This document shows, piece after piece, positions 1 to 5,410 of a stretch of DNA of 5,410 bases (positions are counted from its first letter, which is position 1; each line of letters opens with the position of its first letter). The stretch spans positions 1-5,410 of the forward strand of contig JAILEL010000431.1 in NCBI GenBank assembly GCA_024687845.1, given 5' to 3'. Below the pieces are notes generated by a model, which saw only the letters and a program-made list of their open reading frames with translations, made no database searches and had not been told where the DNA came from. Both the position numbers and the translations under genes were made by a program. This DNA comes from Eubacterium sp. (lineage in GTDB: Bacteria > Bacillota_A > Clostridia > Lachnospirales > Lachnospiraceae).

Positions 1-2
1 GC

Positions 3-1694
3 TTGAGTGACTTCAGTTCGAGGAACGACAGATCAGTGAGGAGATCAGCAGGTTCATATAAAGATGATTATAAAGCTGGCGTATCAGAGGAACACTTCGT
101 TGATATGTTTCATATGTTAATGGAAAGTGGAGCGATAATTCAGATTATTGCTGGCGAAGCTATAGGAGGCAACCAGAAACATGGTGTTATCATGATCAGC
201 CTGCCAAATGAGATGACACTTAGAATGCGTTCCATAATATCTATGGCATTTCCGCATATGGCAGCTGAAGAAATAAGAAATGTGTCAGATAGGGATAATG
301 TAAGTTTGGTAGATATAGAGGCTTCAGGTTTATCTGATTATATGCTGGCAGATAGTATATCGGGTTTTCTGAATATAATGTATACAGATGTCCAAATGAA
401 GGGAATAGCAGAAAAAAATAAATCTAACGATAAAAAAGCAACTGATCATAATGATAATGAAGAAATGATGCTTGGAGAAGGATACGGTTTAGAAGAATGG
501 GAATTTGAAGACGAATTAATCTCTAAGGATGACATAAAAGATGAAGCCGCTGATGAGGCAATAGACAAAACATATTTAGATGCATCAATTGATGATTTAG
601 ATTTATCTGTTCGTGCATATAATTGCCTTAAACGAGCAAGTATTAACACTGTGGGAGATCTAATGGATTTATCTGATGAAGACTTAAGAGAGATCCGTAA
701 TCTGGGAAGTAAAGCACGCGAAGAGGTAAAATGTAAGCTGAAAGATTATCTTTATCGTGTTAAAGGATTGAAACCTGTAAGTCATAGGGAAGAGCTGAAT
801 GAACTGATTGGACTGACAGAGGTTAAAGAACAGGTTAAAAGGATTGCGGCCTATGCAAAAATGAAAAAGGCCATGCCTGAAGGTTGTAATCTTAACACAA
901 CACTCAATATGCAATTTACTGGTAATCCAGGTACTGCAAAAACTACAGTTGCTCGAATATTAGCTGGAATACTATATGATATAGGAATACTTTCAAAAAA
1001 TGACGTGGTTGAAGTTGGGAGAGCTGATCTGGCAGGAAAATATGTTGGGCATACAGCTGACCTGGTTAAGTCAGTTTTCAAAAAAGCAAAGGGTAAAATG
1101 CTCTTCATAGATGAGGCTTATTCACTGGTAGATGATAACAATAATTCGTTTGGCGATGAGGCTATAAATACTATTGTTCAGGAAATGGAAAACCATCGTA
1201 AGGAGACGATTGTTGTTTTTGCAGGCTATCCGGATAAAATGGAAGAATTCTTTTCCAGAAATCCTGGTCTTAAATCCCGAGTACCGTTTACTATTAACTT
1301 TAACGATTATTCAGCTGAGGAACTGACAGAGATAGTAGAATTTGAGGCTAAAAAAATTGGTTTCTCAATCAACCCAGAAGCACAGGATAAGATTCTTAAT
1401 ATCTGTAAAGCTGCAGCAGGTAAAGCAGAGCTGGGAAATGGTCGTTTCTGCAGAAACCTTGTTGAAGATGCAGTTTTGAATTATGCAGTAAGAGTCTTCG
1501 GGGATGATGCAGAAGGTGAATCGGAAGCTGATAATAATAAAGACATAAATGGTGGAAATACAAATAATATAAATGGTGAGGAGAAAAAAGAAAATATAGA
1601 AATGGAATTAGAGCTTCTGGCTGAAGATTTTACTGAAATGATAATAAATGAAGAGGAACAGTGCGATAACAGAATGGGATTTATCATTGAGTAG
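3..1694 (+). CDS. AAA+ ATPase of the CbxX/CfxQ (SpoVK-like) family with an internal RNA polymerase alpha-CTD-like domain
   Basis: The 563 readable residues form several blocks. Residues 1-135 are not recognised. Residues 136-190 are an acidic linker. Residues 193-250 match the RNA polymerase alpha-subunit C-terminal domain ([14 protein letters not shown], then [12 protein letters not shown]). Residues 262-498 are a CbxX/CfxQ-type AAA+ module: Walker A GNPGTAKT (307-314), a likely pore loop around GKYVGHTA (345-352), Walker B LFIDEAY (367-373), the sensor-1 region VVFAGYP (404-410), arginine finger region NPGLKSR (420-426) and sensor-2 region GNGRFCRN (478-485). A low-complexity Asn/Glu tail (502-533) precedes the family's usual closing L-x-EDF motif. 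Relatives include SpoVK, EccA of type VII secretion and the Rubisco activase CbbX, which use ATP to remodel protein partners. The AAA+ assignment is firm; the cellular role is unknown. The start is uncertain: TTG at position 3 is the first possible start, no ribosome binding site is visible, and the first internal ATG (residue 35) comes late, so the true start may lie before the window. It looks more AT-rich than carAB. Confidence 0.9.
   Translation: MSDFSSRNDRSVRRSAGSYKDDYKAGVSEEHFVDMFHMLMESGAIIQIIAGEAIGGNQKHGVIMISLPNEMTLRMRSIISMAFPHMAAEEIRNVSDRDNVSLVDIEASGLSDYMLADSISGFLNIMYTDVQMKGIAEKNKSNDKKATDHNDNEEMMLGEGYGLEEWEFEDELISKDDIKDEAADEAIDKTYLDASIDDLDLSVRAYNCLKRASINTVGDLMDLSDEDLREIRNLGSKAREEVKCKLKDYLYRVKGLKPVSHREELNELIGLTEVKEQVKRIAAYAKMKKAMPEGCNLNTTLNMQFTGNPGTAKTTVARILAGILYDIGILSKNDVVEVGRADLAGKYVGHTADLVKSVFKKAKGKMLFIDEAYSLVDDNNNSFGDEAINTIVQEMENHRKETIVVFAGYPDKMEEFFSRNPGLKSRVPFTINFNDYSAEELTEIVEFEAKKIGFSINPEAQDKILNICKAAAGKAELGNGRFCRNLVEDAVLNYAVRVFGDDAEGESEADNNKDINGGNTNNINGEEKKENIEMELELLAEDFTEMIINEEEQCDNRMGFIIE
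579..752 (+). other. RNA polymerase alpha C-terminal-like (helix-hairpin-helix) domain within the AAA+ gene
   Basis: This segment encodes residues 193-250 of the AAA+ protein. Aligned by eye to E. coli RpoA with a constant offset of 61, R204 matches R265, N207 matches N268, C208 matches C269, G235 matches G296, K237 matches K298 and E241 matches E302. In RpoA these residues contact UP-element DNA. The counterpart of S299 is alanine (A238). The wording also resembles Gram-positive alpha-CTDs (LDLSVRxYNCLKRAxINTV). Known: in RpoA this module binds promoter DNA and is a docking site for activators and Spx-like factors. Inferred: here it may bind DNA or alpha-CTD partners. It could instead be a repurposed protein-protein module. 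Confidence 0.85.
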
Positions 1695-1719
1695 CAACAG
1701 GATTCAACCAGAAAACTCT

Positions 1720-1747
1720 TTGCAAAGTCCTCCTCTTTGAGTATAAT
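1720..1747 (+). promoter_or_regulatory. Predicted sigma-A-type promoter of the DUF898 gene
   Basis: TTGCAA at 1720-1725 and a perfect TATAAT at 1742-1747 are separated by 16 bp. Transcription would begin near 1754 and give a leader of about 58 nt. No terminator is visible between the AAA+ stop and this promoter, so readthrough from upstream is also possible. The -35 hexamer lies inside a perfect 10-bp palindrome, CTTTGCAAAG (1718-1727), which might be an operator. Confidence 0.6.
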
Positions 1748-1807
1748 AAACGCTGTAAAAAGTGACATGAACTTAAAATTATTTGAGTGTGAAAAATGAG
1801 GAGGACT
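1726..1807 (+). repeat. Perfect 10-nt inverted repeat pairing an anti-Shine-Dalgarno arm with the DUF898 ribosome binding site
   Basis: AGTCCTCCTC at 1726-1735 is the exact reverse complement of GAGGAGGACT at 1798-1807, with 62 nt between the arms. The 3' arm contains the whole Shine-Dalgarno sequence of the DUF898 gene. The 5' arm lies in the spacer and upstream edge of the predicted promoter, so transcripts starting near 1754 would lack it while readthrough transcripts would contain it. The repeat is directly visible. A role in blocking translation of readthrough RNA is inference. Confidence 0.5.
1798..1804 (+). promoter_or_regulatory. Strong ribosome binding site of the DUF898 gene
   Basis: GAGGAGG ends 7 nt before the ATG at 1812. 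It is a near-perfect match to the 16S anti-Shine-Dalgarno sequence and fixes the start of this gene. Confidence 0.9.
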
Positions 1808-1811
1808 AAAA

Positions 1812-2429
1812 ATGGAAGATTCGTATTTTGACGGTGGGCTGCTTCAGCTCATAGGGTATCGAATACTTGGAGCGCTGATAACTACGGTTACGCTGGGAAT
1901 ATGTCTCCCATGGGCTTATACAATGATATATAGCTGGGAGGCAAAGCATACTGTAATTAATGGTGAGAGACTTACATTTGATGGAACTGCTACAGGACTT
2001 TTTGGTAACTGGATCAAATGGTTCCTGCTGTCTATAGTTACTCTTGGTATCTACAGCTTCTGGGTAGGAATCAAGCTTAAGAAATGGAGAATAGCTCATA
2101 CTCATACAGAGTCAGGTGATCAGGTTGAATCATACTTCGATGGAGGACTTGCTCAGCTGGTTGGATACATCCTGTTAGGCTCTTTCATTACAGGAATCAC
2201 ATTGGGAATCTGTCTTCCATGGTCATATACAATGCTTTACAACTGGGAAGCAAAGCATACAGTTATAAATGGACAGAGACTTCAGTTTAATGGAACAGCA
2301 GTTGGACTTTTCGGCAACTGGATCAAGTGGTTCCTGCTTTCGGTAATAACCTTTGGAATCTACGGATTCTGGTTGGATATTAAACTTATTCAGTGGAGAA
2401 CAAAGAATACAGCTTTTATTGGTGAATAG
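1812..2429 (+). CDS. DUF898 (YjgN-like) family membrane protein built of two tandem copies
   Basis: The 205-residue protein is a tandem duplication. Residues 4-97 and 107-200 each begin SYFDGGL and are about 70% identical by eye, joined by a hydrophilic linker (HTESGDQVE). Each copy has two hydrophobic stretches, about 12-36 and 66-88 in the first and about 115-139 and 169-191 in the second, giving roughly four membrane segments. Between them lies a conserved polar loop, WEAKHTVING-x-RL, followed by GLFGNWIKWFLLS. These features match DUF898, the family of E. coli YjgN, whose function is not established. There is no signal peptide beyond the first membrane segment and no recognisable enzyme motif. 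The start is set by the strong upstream ribosome binding site. The gene has its own predicted promoter. It lies downstream of the AAA+ gene, but a functional link is not shown. Confidence 0.85.
   Translation: MEDSYFDGGLLQLIGYRILGALITTVTLGICLPWAYTMIYSWEAKHTVINGERLTFDGTATGLFGNWIKWFLLSIVTLGIYSFWVGIKLKKWRIAHTHTESGDQVESYFDGGLAQLVGYILLGSFITGITLGICLPWSYTMLYNWEAKHTVINGQRLQFNGTAVGLFGNWIKWFLLSVITFGIYGFWLDIKLIQWRTKNTAFIGE
1821..2102 (+). repeat. First copy of the DUF898 internal duplication
   Basis: This encodes residues 4-97, beginning SYFDGGLLQLIGY and ending at KKWRIAHT. It aligns without gaps to the second copy at 2130-2411. About 26 of 94 residues differ, nearly all conservatively. The loop AKHTVING and the block GLFGNWIKWFLLS are identical in both. 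Confidence 0.85.
2130..2411 (+). repeat. Second copy of the DUF898 internal duplication
   Basis: This encodes residues 107-200, beginning SYFDGGLAQLVGY and ending at IQWRTKNT. It repeats the first copy with a fixed period of 103 residues. The DNA copies differ at many third positions, so the duplication does not look recent; the protein sequence appears to have been held under selection. Confidence 0.85.
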
Positions 2430-2442
2430 TAACGAATAAATA

Positions 2443-2489
2443 AAAAAATATTTTTTATGTCTTGACTTTTATAAATAAAGTTATATACT
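2443..2489 (+). promoter_or_regulatory. Predicted strong promoter of carAB with an UP-element-like A/T tract
   Basis: TTGACT at 2462-2467 and TATACT at 2484-2489 are 16 bp apart, predicting a start near 2496. Immediately upstream, 2443-2456 reads AAAAAATATTTTTT. It contains an exact match (2444-2454) to the distal core AAAWWTWTTTT of the E. coli UP-element consensus. The leader before carA would be about 82 nt. The A/T tract is also a perfect 14-bp palindrome, but without G-C pairs it is unlikely to be an efficient terminator for the DUF898 gene. Confidence 0.65.
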
Positions 2490-2528
2490 ATAAAAGGTTT
2501 AGAAAATAAATAGTTTTACTGTGAAGCA

Positions 2529-2588
2529 ATGGCGTTTTGGGTTTGGGGCTCGAGGCGCCCTTTTTTAAGGGTGAAAAATGATGAGTGA
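2529..2588 (+). CDS. Possible upstream ORF (19 codons) in the carA leader
   Basis: ATG at 2529 opens a short frame, [19 protein letters not shown], which ends at TGA 2586-2588 and overlaps the carA start in another frame. It covers the whole candidate attenuator hairpin and contains two Trp codons and adjacent Arg codons (AGG CGC, 2553-2558). The only ribosome-binding-like sequence is a weak GTGAAG at 2521-2526, very close to the ATG. Arginine is one end product of carbamoyl phosphate, so a leader peptide is conceivable. With so short a frame and so weak an initiation signal, chance is the likelier explanation. Confidence 0.2.
   Translation: MAFWVWGSRRPFLRVKNDE
2531..2566 (+). terminator. 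Candidate intrinsic terminator/attenuator in the carA leader
   Basis: GGCGTTTTGGG (2531-2541) can pair with CTCGAGGCGCC (2549-2559) in an 11-bp stem that includes five G-U pairs, with a 7-nt loop. C2560 and a run of six T residues (2561-2566) follow. The hairpin lies between the predicted promoter and carA, the position expected for transcription attenuation. It could also end readthrough transcripts from the DUF898 gene. No clear antiterminator partner or PyrR-type binding loop was found in the roughly 35 nt upstream of it. The wobble pairs weaken the stem, so its efficiency is uncertain. Confidence 0.5.
2556..2573 (+). promoter_or_regulatory. Hairpin that would sequester the carA ribosome binding site
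   Basis: CGCCCTT (2556-2562) can pair with AAGGGTG (2567-2573) around a TTTT loop, giving seven pairs, one of them G-U. The 3' arm is the only plausible Shine-Dalgarno sequence for carA. The 5' arm shares 2556-2559 with the candidate terminator stem, so the two structures exclude each other. The pairing is visible in the sequence; a regulatory role is inferred. Confidence 0.4.
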
Positions 2589-3657
2589 TTTCAACAAAAA
2601 ACTAATTTTTGAAGATGGGTCGGTATATCCGGGCTATGGTTTTGGCGCAGATAAAGAAGTGGTCTGCGAGATTGTATTTAACACATCGATGGCAGGATAT
2701 CAGGAGATTATTTCTGATCCTTCCTATACTGATCAGGCGATTGTTATGTCATATCCACTGATTGGTAACTACGGAATAACAGATGAAGATTTTGAATCGA
2801 AGCTGTTGAATCTTGGAGCTCTTATAGTCAGAGAGGAAAATGAGATGCCTTCGAATTTCAGATTCACGAGGACTCTTTCTGAGCTTCTCGAGGATGGAAA
2901 TGTACCAGGTGTGTACGGCGTAGATACGAGAAAGCTGGTTCGAAGCATCAGAGATTTTGGTTCCAGAAAGGTTCTGATAACTGACATTGATACTCCGGTT
3001 GAAGAAGGAATTAAGAAGCTGAAGGAAACTGAGCTCAGAACCGATGCAGTTAAGAGATGTAGCTGCAAGAAGAGATGGTATGCAAGAACAGCAAATCATA
3101 AGTATAACGTTGTGGCGATTGACTGCGGCATGAAAATGAATATAGTCCGTGAACTGAATCGCCATGGCTGCAATGTTACAGTTGTTCCATATAACACACC
3201 AGCTGATGAAATAATGAATATGAATCCGGACGGACTGTTTATCTCAAATGGTCCTGGAGATCCTCAGGATGTTCCTGAAGTAATCGAAACTCTGAGAGAA
3301 CTTCGTGGACAGCTTCCTATGTTTGGAATCTGCCTTGGACATCAGCTGATAGCACTTTCATATGGGGCTAATACCTATAAGCTCAAGTTCGGCCATAGAG
3401 GTGGAAATCATCCGGTTAAGGATATAGCAACCGGAAAAATCGAGATAACCAGTCAGAACCACAGCTATGCGGTTGATGACAGTTCACTTGAAGGAACTGG
3501 ACTTAAGGTTTCACATATCAATCTGCTTGATAATACAGTTGAGGGACTCTGCTCTGAAGATGGAAAGGTGTTCTCAGTACAGTATCATCCGGAGAGTGCA
3601 CCAGGTCCTCAGGACAGCACATATTTGTTTGACAGGTTTGTAAGCAACCTACAATAA
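2578..3657 (+). CDS. carA: Carbamoyl-phosphate synthetase small (glutaminase) subunit
   Basis: CarA hydrolyses glutamine and channels ammonia to CarB. The complex makes carbamoyl phosphate from bicarbonate, glutamine and two ATP in the cytoplasm, for pyrimidine and arginine synthesis. The 359-residue length is normal for the family. The N-terminal small-chain domain (about 7-135) carries [17 protein letters not shown] (34-50) and [12 protein letters not shown] (111-122). The class I glutamine amidotransferase domain (about 177-356) shows NGPGDP (224-229), the nucleophile elbow FGICLGHQ with catalytic Cys252, the loop [10 protein letters not shown] (271-280), and QYHPE supplying His337 and Glu339. 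All catalytic residues are present. Translation may start at 2578 or at the adjacent ATG at 2581; the ribosome binding site AAGGGTG (2567-2573) allows either. It has its own promoter and a structured leader, and carB follows 14 nt downstream. Whether pyrimidines or arginine control it cannot be decided from the sequence. Confidence 0.97.
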   Translation: MMSDFNKKLIFEDGSVYPGYGFGADKEVVCEIVFNTSMAGYQEIISDPSYTDQAIVMSYPLIGNYGITDEDFESKLLNLGALIVREENEMPSNFRFTRTLSELLEDGNVPGVYGVDTRKLVRSIRDFGSRKVLITDIDTPVEEGIKKLKETELRTDAVKRCSCKKRWYARTANHKYNVVAIDCGMKMNIVRELNRHGCNVTVVPYNTPADEIMNMNPDGLFISNGPGDPQDVPEVIETLRELRGQLPMFGICLGHQLIALSYGANTYKLKFGHRGGNHPVKDIATGKIEITSQNHSYAVDDSSLEGTGLKVSHINLLDNTVEGLCSEDGKVFSVQYHPESAPGPQDSTYLFDRFVSNLQ

Positions 3658-3671
3658 GAGAGGAAATCAAA
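3658..3671 (+). promoter_or_regulatory. carA-carB intergenic spacer with the carB ribosome binding site
   Basis: The 14-nt spacer holds GAGAGGAA (3658-3665), placed for efficient initiation at the ATG at 3672. There is no room for a promoter or terminator, so carA and carB are cotranscribed. Confidence 0.9.
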
Positions 3672-5410
3672 ATGCCAAAAAGAAGTGATATACATAAAAT
3701 ACTTGTTATTGGATCAGGTCCTATTGTAATCGGACAGGCGGCAGAATTTGACTATGCAGGAACTCAGGCCTGCCTTGCTCTTAAGGAAGAGGGCTATGAG
3801 GTAATACTTGCTAACTCCAATCCTGCTACAATAATGACCGATACTATGGTAGCTGATAAGGTTTACATGGAGCCACTTACTCTTGAATATATGGCAAGGA
3901 TCTGCCGATATGAGAGACCAGATGCAATCGTTCCGGGAATCGGTGGTCAGACCGGACTTAACCTGGCAATGCAGTTAAATGATAAAGGAGTTCTGAAGGA
4001 GTGCGAGATAGAGCTTTTAGGAACTGACGCTGCAAGTATAAAATGTGCCGAAGACAGAGAAGAGTTCAAGGAGCTCTGCGAGAAGTTAGGTGAACCAGTT
4101 GTTCCTTCACAGATCACATATACTGTTGAGGAAGGACTGAAGGCAGCTAAAGAAATAGGATATCCAGTAATTCTCAGACCTGCATTTACCCTTGGTGGAA
4201 CAGGTGGAGGATTTGCAGATAATCCTGAAGAAATGGCCGAGATGATGAAAAATGCACTCGCTCTTTCTCCTGTTCATCAGGTTCTGGTAGAGAAGAGTAT
4301 CAAAGGCTATAAGGAAATAGAATATGAAGTAATGAGGGATGCAAATGATACAGCTCTTGTTGTCTGTAACATGGAGAATTTGGATCCTGTTGGTATTCAC
4401 ACCGGCGATTCAATCGTTGTAGCTCCAAGCCAGACACTTACAAACAAGGAATATCATATGCTCCGTGACAGTGCTCTCAGAATCATTAGAGCGTTGGGAG
4501 TAAAGGGTGGCTGTAACTGTCAGTTTGCTCTGGATCCGCAGTCATTTAATTACTATGTTATAGAGGTTAATCCAAGAGTTTCACGTTCATCAGCCCTTGC
4601 TTCAAAGGCAAGTGGATATCCAATTGCGAGAGTTTCAGCCAAGATAGCAGTCGGAATGAATCTGGATGAGATACATCTGGCAAATACACCTGCATGCTTC
4701 GAGCCTGCGCTTGATTATGTAGTTACTAAAATGCCAAGGTTCCCATTTGACAAGTTCACACTTGCATCTAATAAACTGTCAACTCAGATGAAGGCAACCG
4801 GTGAAACTATGAGTGTTGGCCGTACAGCTGAGGAAAGTCTGCTTAAGGCTATCCGTTCACTTGAGGACGGAAAGAATCATATACATCTTGAGAAGTTTGA
4901 TGTTAAGAATCTTTCAGATAAGCCGGCACCTGCAAATAGAAAAGAAGCTATAAAGAAGCTTCTTGATTATATAAAGGATGGAACAGACGACCGTATCTAT
5001 GCTCTCTCACAGCTGATCTGGCTGGGAGTAGATCTTCAGGTTATAGCAAATATAACTGGAATTGATATGTTCTTCCTGGATAAGATAAAGAATATTGTAG
5101 AATTCGAGAAAAAACTGGAGAAACTGACTGAAAATGGCCAGAAGAGCAGTTCCAAGACTGATGGTCCTGCGGCAGTTCTAAGTAAGGAAGCCCTCTACGA
5201 GGCTAAGAAAATGGGCTTCTCAGATTCTTACATTGCCGAACTTATCGGTTATACCGAGGACGATATCTGGAAGCTTCGTAAAGAATACGGCATTAAGCCT
5301 GTCTACAAAATGATCGATACCTGCGCCAGCGAGTTCGAAAGCTATGTTCCATATTTTTACTCTACCTATGAGGATGAAAATGAGTCCATAGTTTCAGATA
5401 AAAAGAAAAT
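3672..5410 (+). CDS. carB: Carbamoyl-phosphate synthetase large subunit, N-terminal half (cut by the window end)
   Basis: The frame stays open for 579 codons to the window edge. A full CarB is about 1,070 residues, so a little over half is present. Residues 1-400 form the carboxyphosphate synthetase half: the opening [17 protein letters not shown] (14-30) and the ATP-grasp domain. Counterparts of E. coli active-site residues are R129, R169, E215, H243, Q284, E298, N300 and R302 ([10 protein letters not shown]). About 420-557 is the oligomerisation domain, ending in [12 protein letters not shown] (544-555). The readable part stops at SDKKK, where the second (carbamate kinase) half begins in the family. 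Together with CarA it makes carbamoyl phosphate. CarB proteins of this type often carry a C-terminal allosteric domain, which is outside this window. No frameshift or lost key residue was seen. Confidence 0.97.
   Translation, partial: MPKRSDIHKILVIGSGPIVIGQAAEFDYAGTQACLALKEEGYEVILANSNPATIMTDTMVADKVYMEPLTLEYMARICRYERPDAIVPGIGGQTGLNLAMQLNDKGVLKECEIELLGTDAASIKCAEDREEFKELCEKLGEPVVPSQITYTVEEGLKAAKEIGYPVILRPAFTLGGTGGGFADNPEEMAEMMKNALALSPVHQVLVEKSIKGYKEIEYEVMRDANDTALVVCNMENLDPVGIHTGDSIVVAPSQTLTNKEYHMLRDSALRIIRALGVKGGCNCQFALDPQSFNYYVIEVNPRVSRSSALASKASGYPIARVSAKIAVGMNLDEIHLANTPACFEPALDYVVTKMPRFPFDKFTLASNKLSTQMKATGETMSVGRTAEESLLKAIRSLEDGKNHIHLEKFDVKNLSDKPAPANRKEAIKKLLDYIKDGTDDRIYALSQLIWLGVDLQVIANITGIDMFFLDKIKNIVEFEKKLEKLTENGQKSSSKTDGPAAVLSKEALYEAKKMGFSDSYIAELIGYTEDDIWKLRKEYGIKPVYKMIDTCASEFESYVPYFYSTYEDENESIVSDKKK

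Noticed and set aside
31..50. Short direct repeat AGATCAG near the window start
   Set aside because: Two 7-nt copies in a coding region are expected by chance and have no further structure.
446..649. Minus-strand Ser-rich open frame opposite the AAA+ gene
   Set aside because: It mirrors the acidic linker of the AAA+ gene (Asp/Glu codons read backwards as Ser/Ile/Leu), has no ribosome binding site and no recognisable domain.
1481..1768. Minus-strand open frame across the 3' end of the AAA+ gene
   Set aside because: Its Ser/Phe-rich composition is the antisense of an Asn/Glu-rich coding stretch. No start signal or family resemblance was seen.
3..2429. AAA+ and DUF898 genes as a dedicated defence or secretion system
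   Set aside because: No effector, nuclease, WXG100 or secretion component is present, and adjacency of two genes with separate promoters is not enough to propose a system.
2443..2456. AT-only palindrome as a terminator for the DUF898 gene
   Set aside because: AAAAAATATTTTTT has no G-C pairs and would form a very weak RNA stem. It fits an UP-element role better because of its position directly upstream of the -35 box.
2496..2560. PyrR-binding loop or known riboswitch in the carA leader
   Set aside because: No PyrR-type conserved loop, T-box or other known riboswitch core was found, and the stretch ahead of the hairpins is too short for most riboswitch classes.
2749..3165. Minus-strand open frames opposite carA
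   Set aside because: They lie wholly within a well-conserved carA, have no independent start signal, and their translations have no domain features.
4107..4400. Minus-strand open frame opposite carB
   Set aside because: It is antisense to the conserved ATP-grasp region of carB, and its Cys/His/Phe-rich translation shows no motif pattern.
3672..5410. Possible frameshift or truncation in carB
   Set aside because: Codon-by-codon reading shows a single uninterrupted frame with all expected motifs in order. The gene is simply cut by the window end.

Overview
The window suggests an anaerobic, low-GC Gram-positive bacterium of the class Clostridia, most likely Lachnospiraceae (the Butyrivibrio/Roseburia kind). 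The grounds are AT-rich intergenic DNA, strong GAGGAGG-type ribosome binding sites, and CarA/CarB sequences of clostridial appearance. This placement rests on recognition of protein style, not on a search. All supported genes lie on the + strand: a SpoVK/CbxX-like AAA+ ATPase (3-1694, possibly cut at its 5' end), a small DUF898 membrane protein (1812-2429), carA (2578-3657) and the first half of carB (3672 to the window end). There are no RNA genes, mobile elements, CRISPR arrays or convincing minus-strand genes.

The most unusual protein is the first. A domain closely resembling the C-terminal domain of the RNA polymerase alpha subunit (about residues 193-250) sits directly before a complete CbxX/CfxQ-family AAA+ module (about 262-498). 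Counterparts of six of the seven E. coli alpha-CTD residues used to bind UP-element DNA are present at one constant offset. The roughly 130-residue N-terminal region is not recognised. A DNA- or transcription-factor-contacting AAA+ remodeller is a reasonable inference but is unproven.

The 117-bp gap before the DUF898 gene holds a good sigma-A-type promoter. It also holds a perfect 10-nt inverted repeat whose 3' arm is the DUF898 ribosome binding site. The 5' arm lies inside the promoter spacer, so only transcripts reading through from the AAA+ gene would carry the blocking arm. The DUF898 protein is two near-identical copies of one roughly 94-residue membrane module.

The 148-bp gap before carA holds a strong promoter with an exact match to the distal UP-element consensus core. 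It is followed by a roughly 80-nt leader containing a hairpin plus U6 (candidate attenuator), an overlapping hairpin that buries the carA ribosome binding site, and a 19-codon upstream ORF with tandem arginine codons. carA and carB form an operon 14 nt apart. Together they encode glutamine-dependent carbamoyl-phosphate synthetase, which supplies pyrimidine and arginine synthesis. The AAA+ and DUF898 genes have no evident functional tie to carAB.
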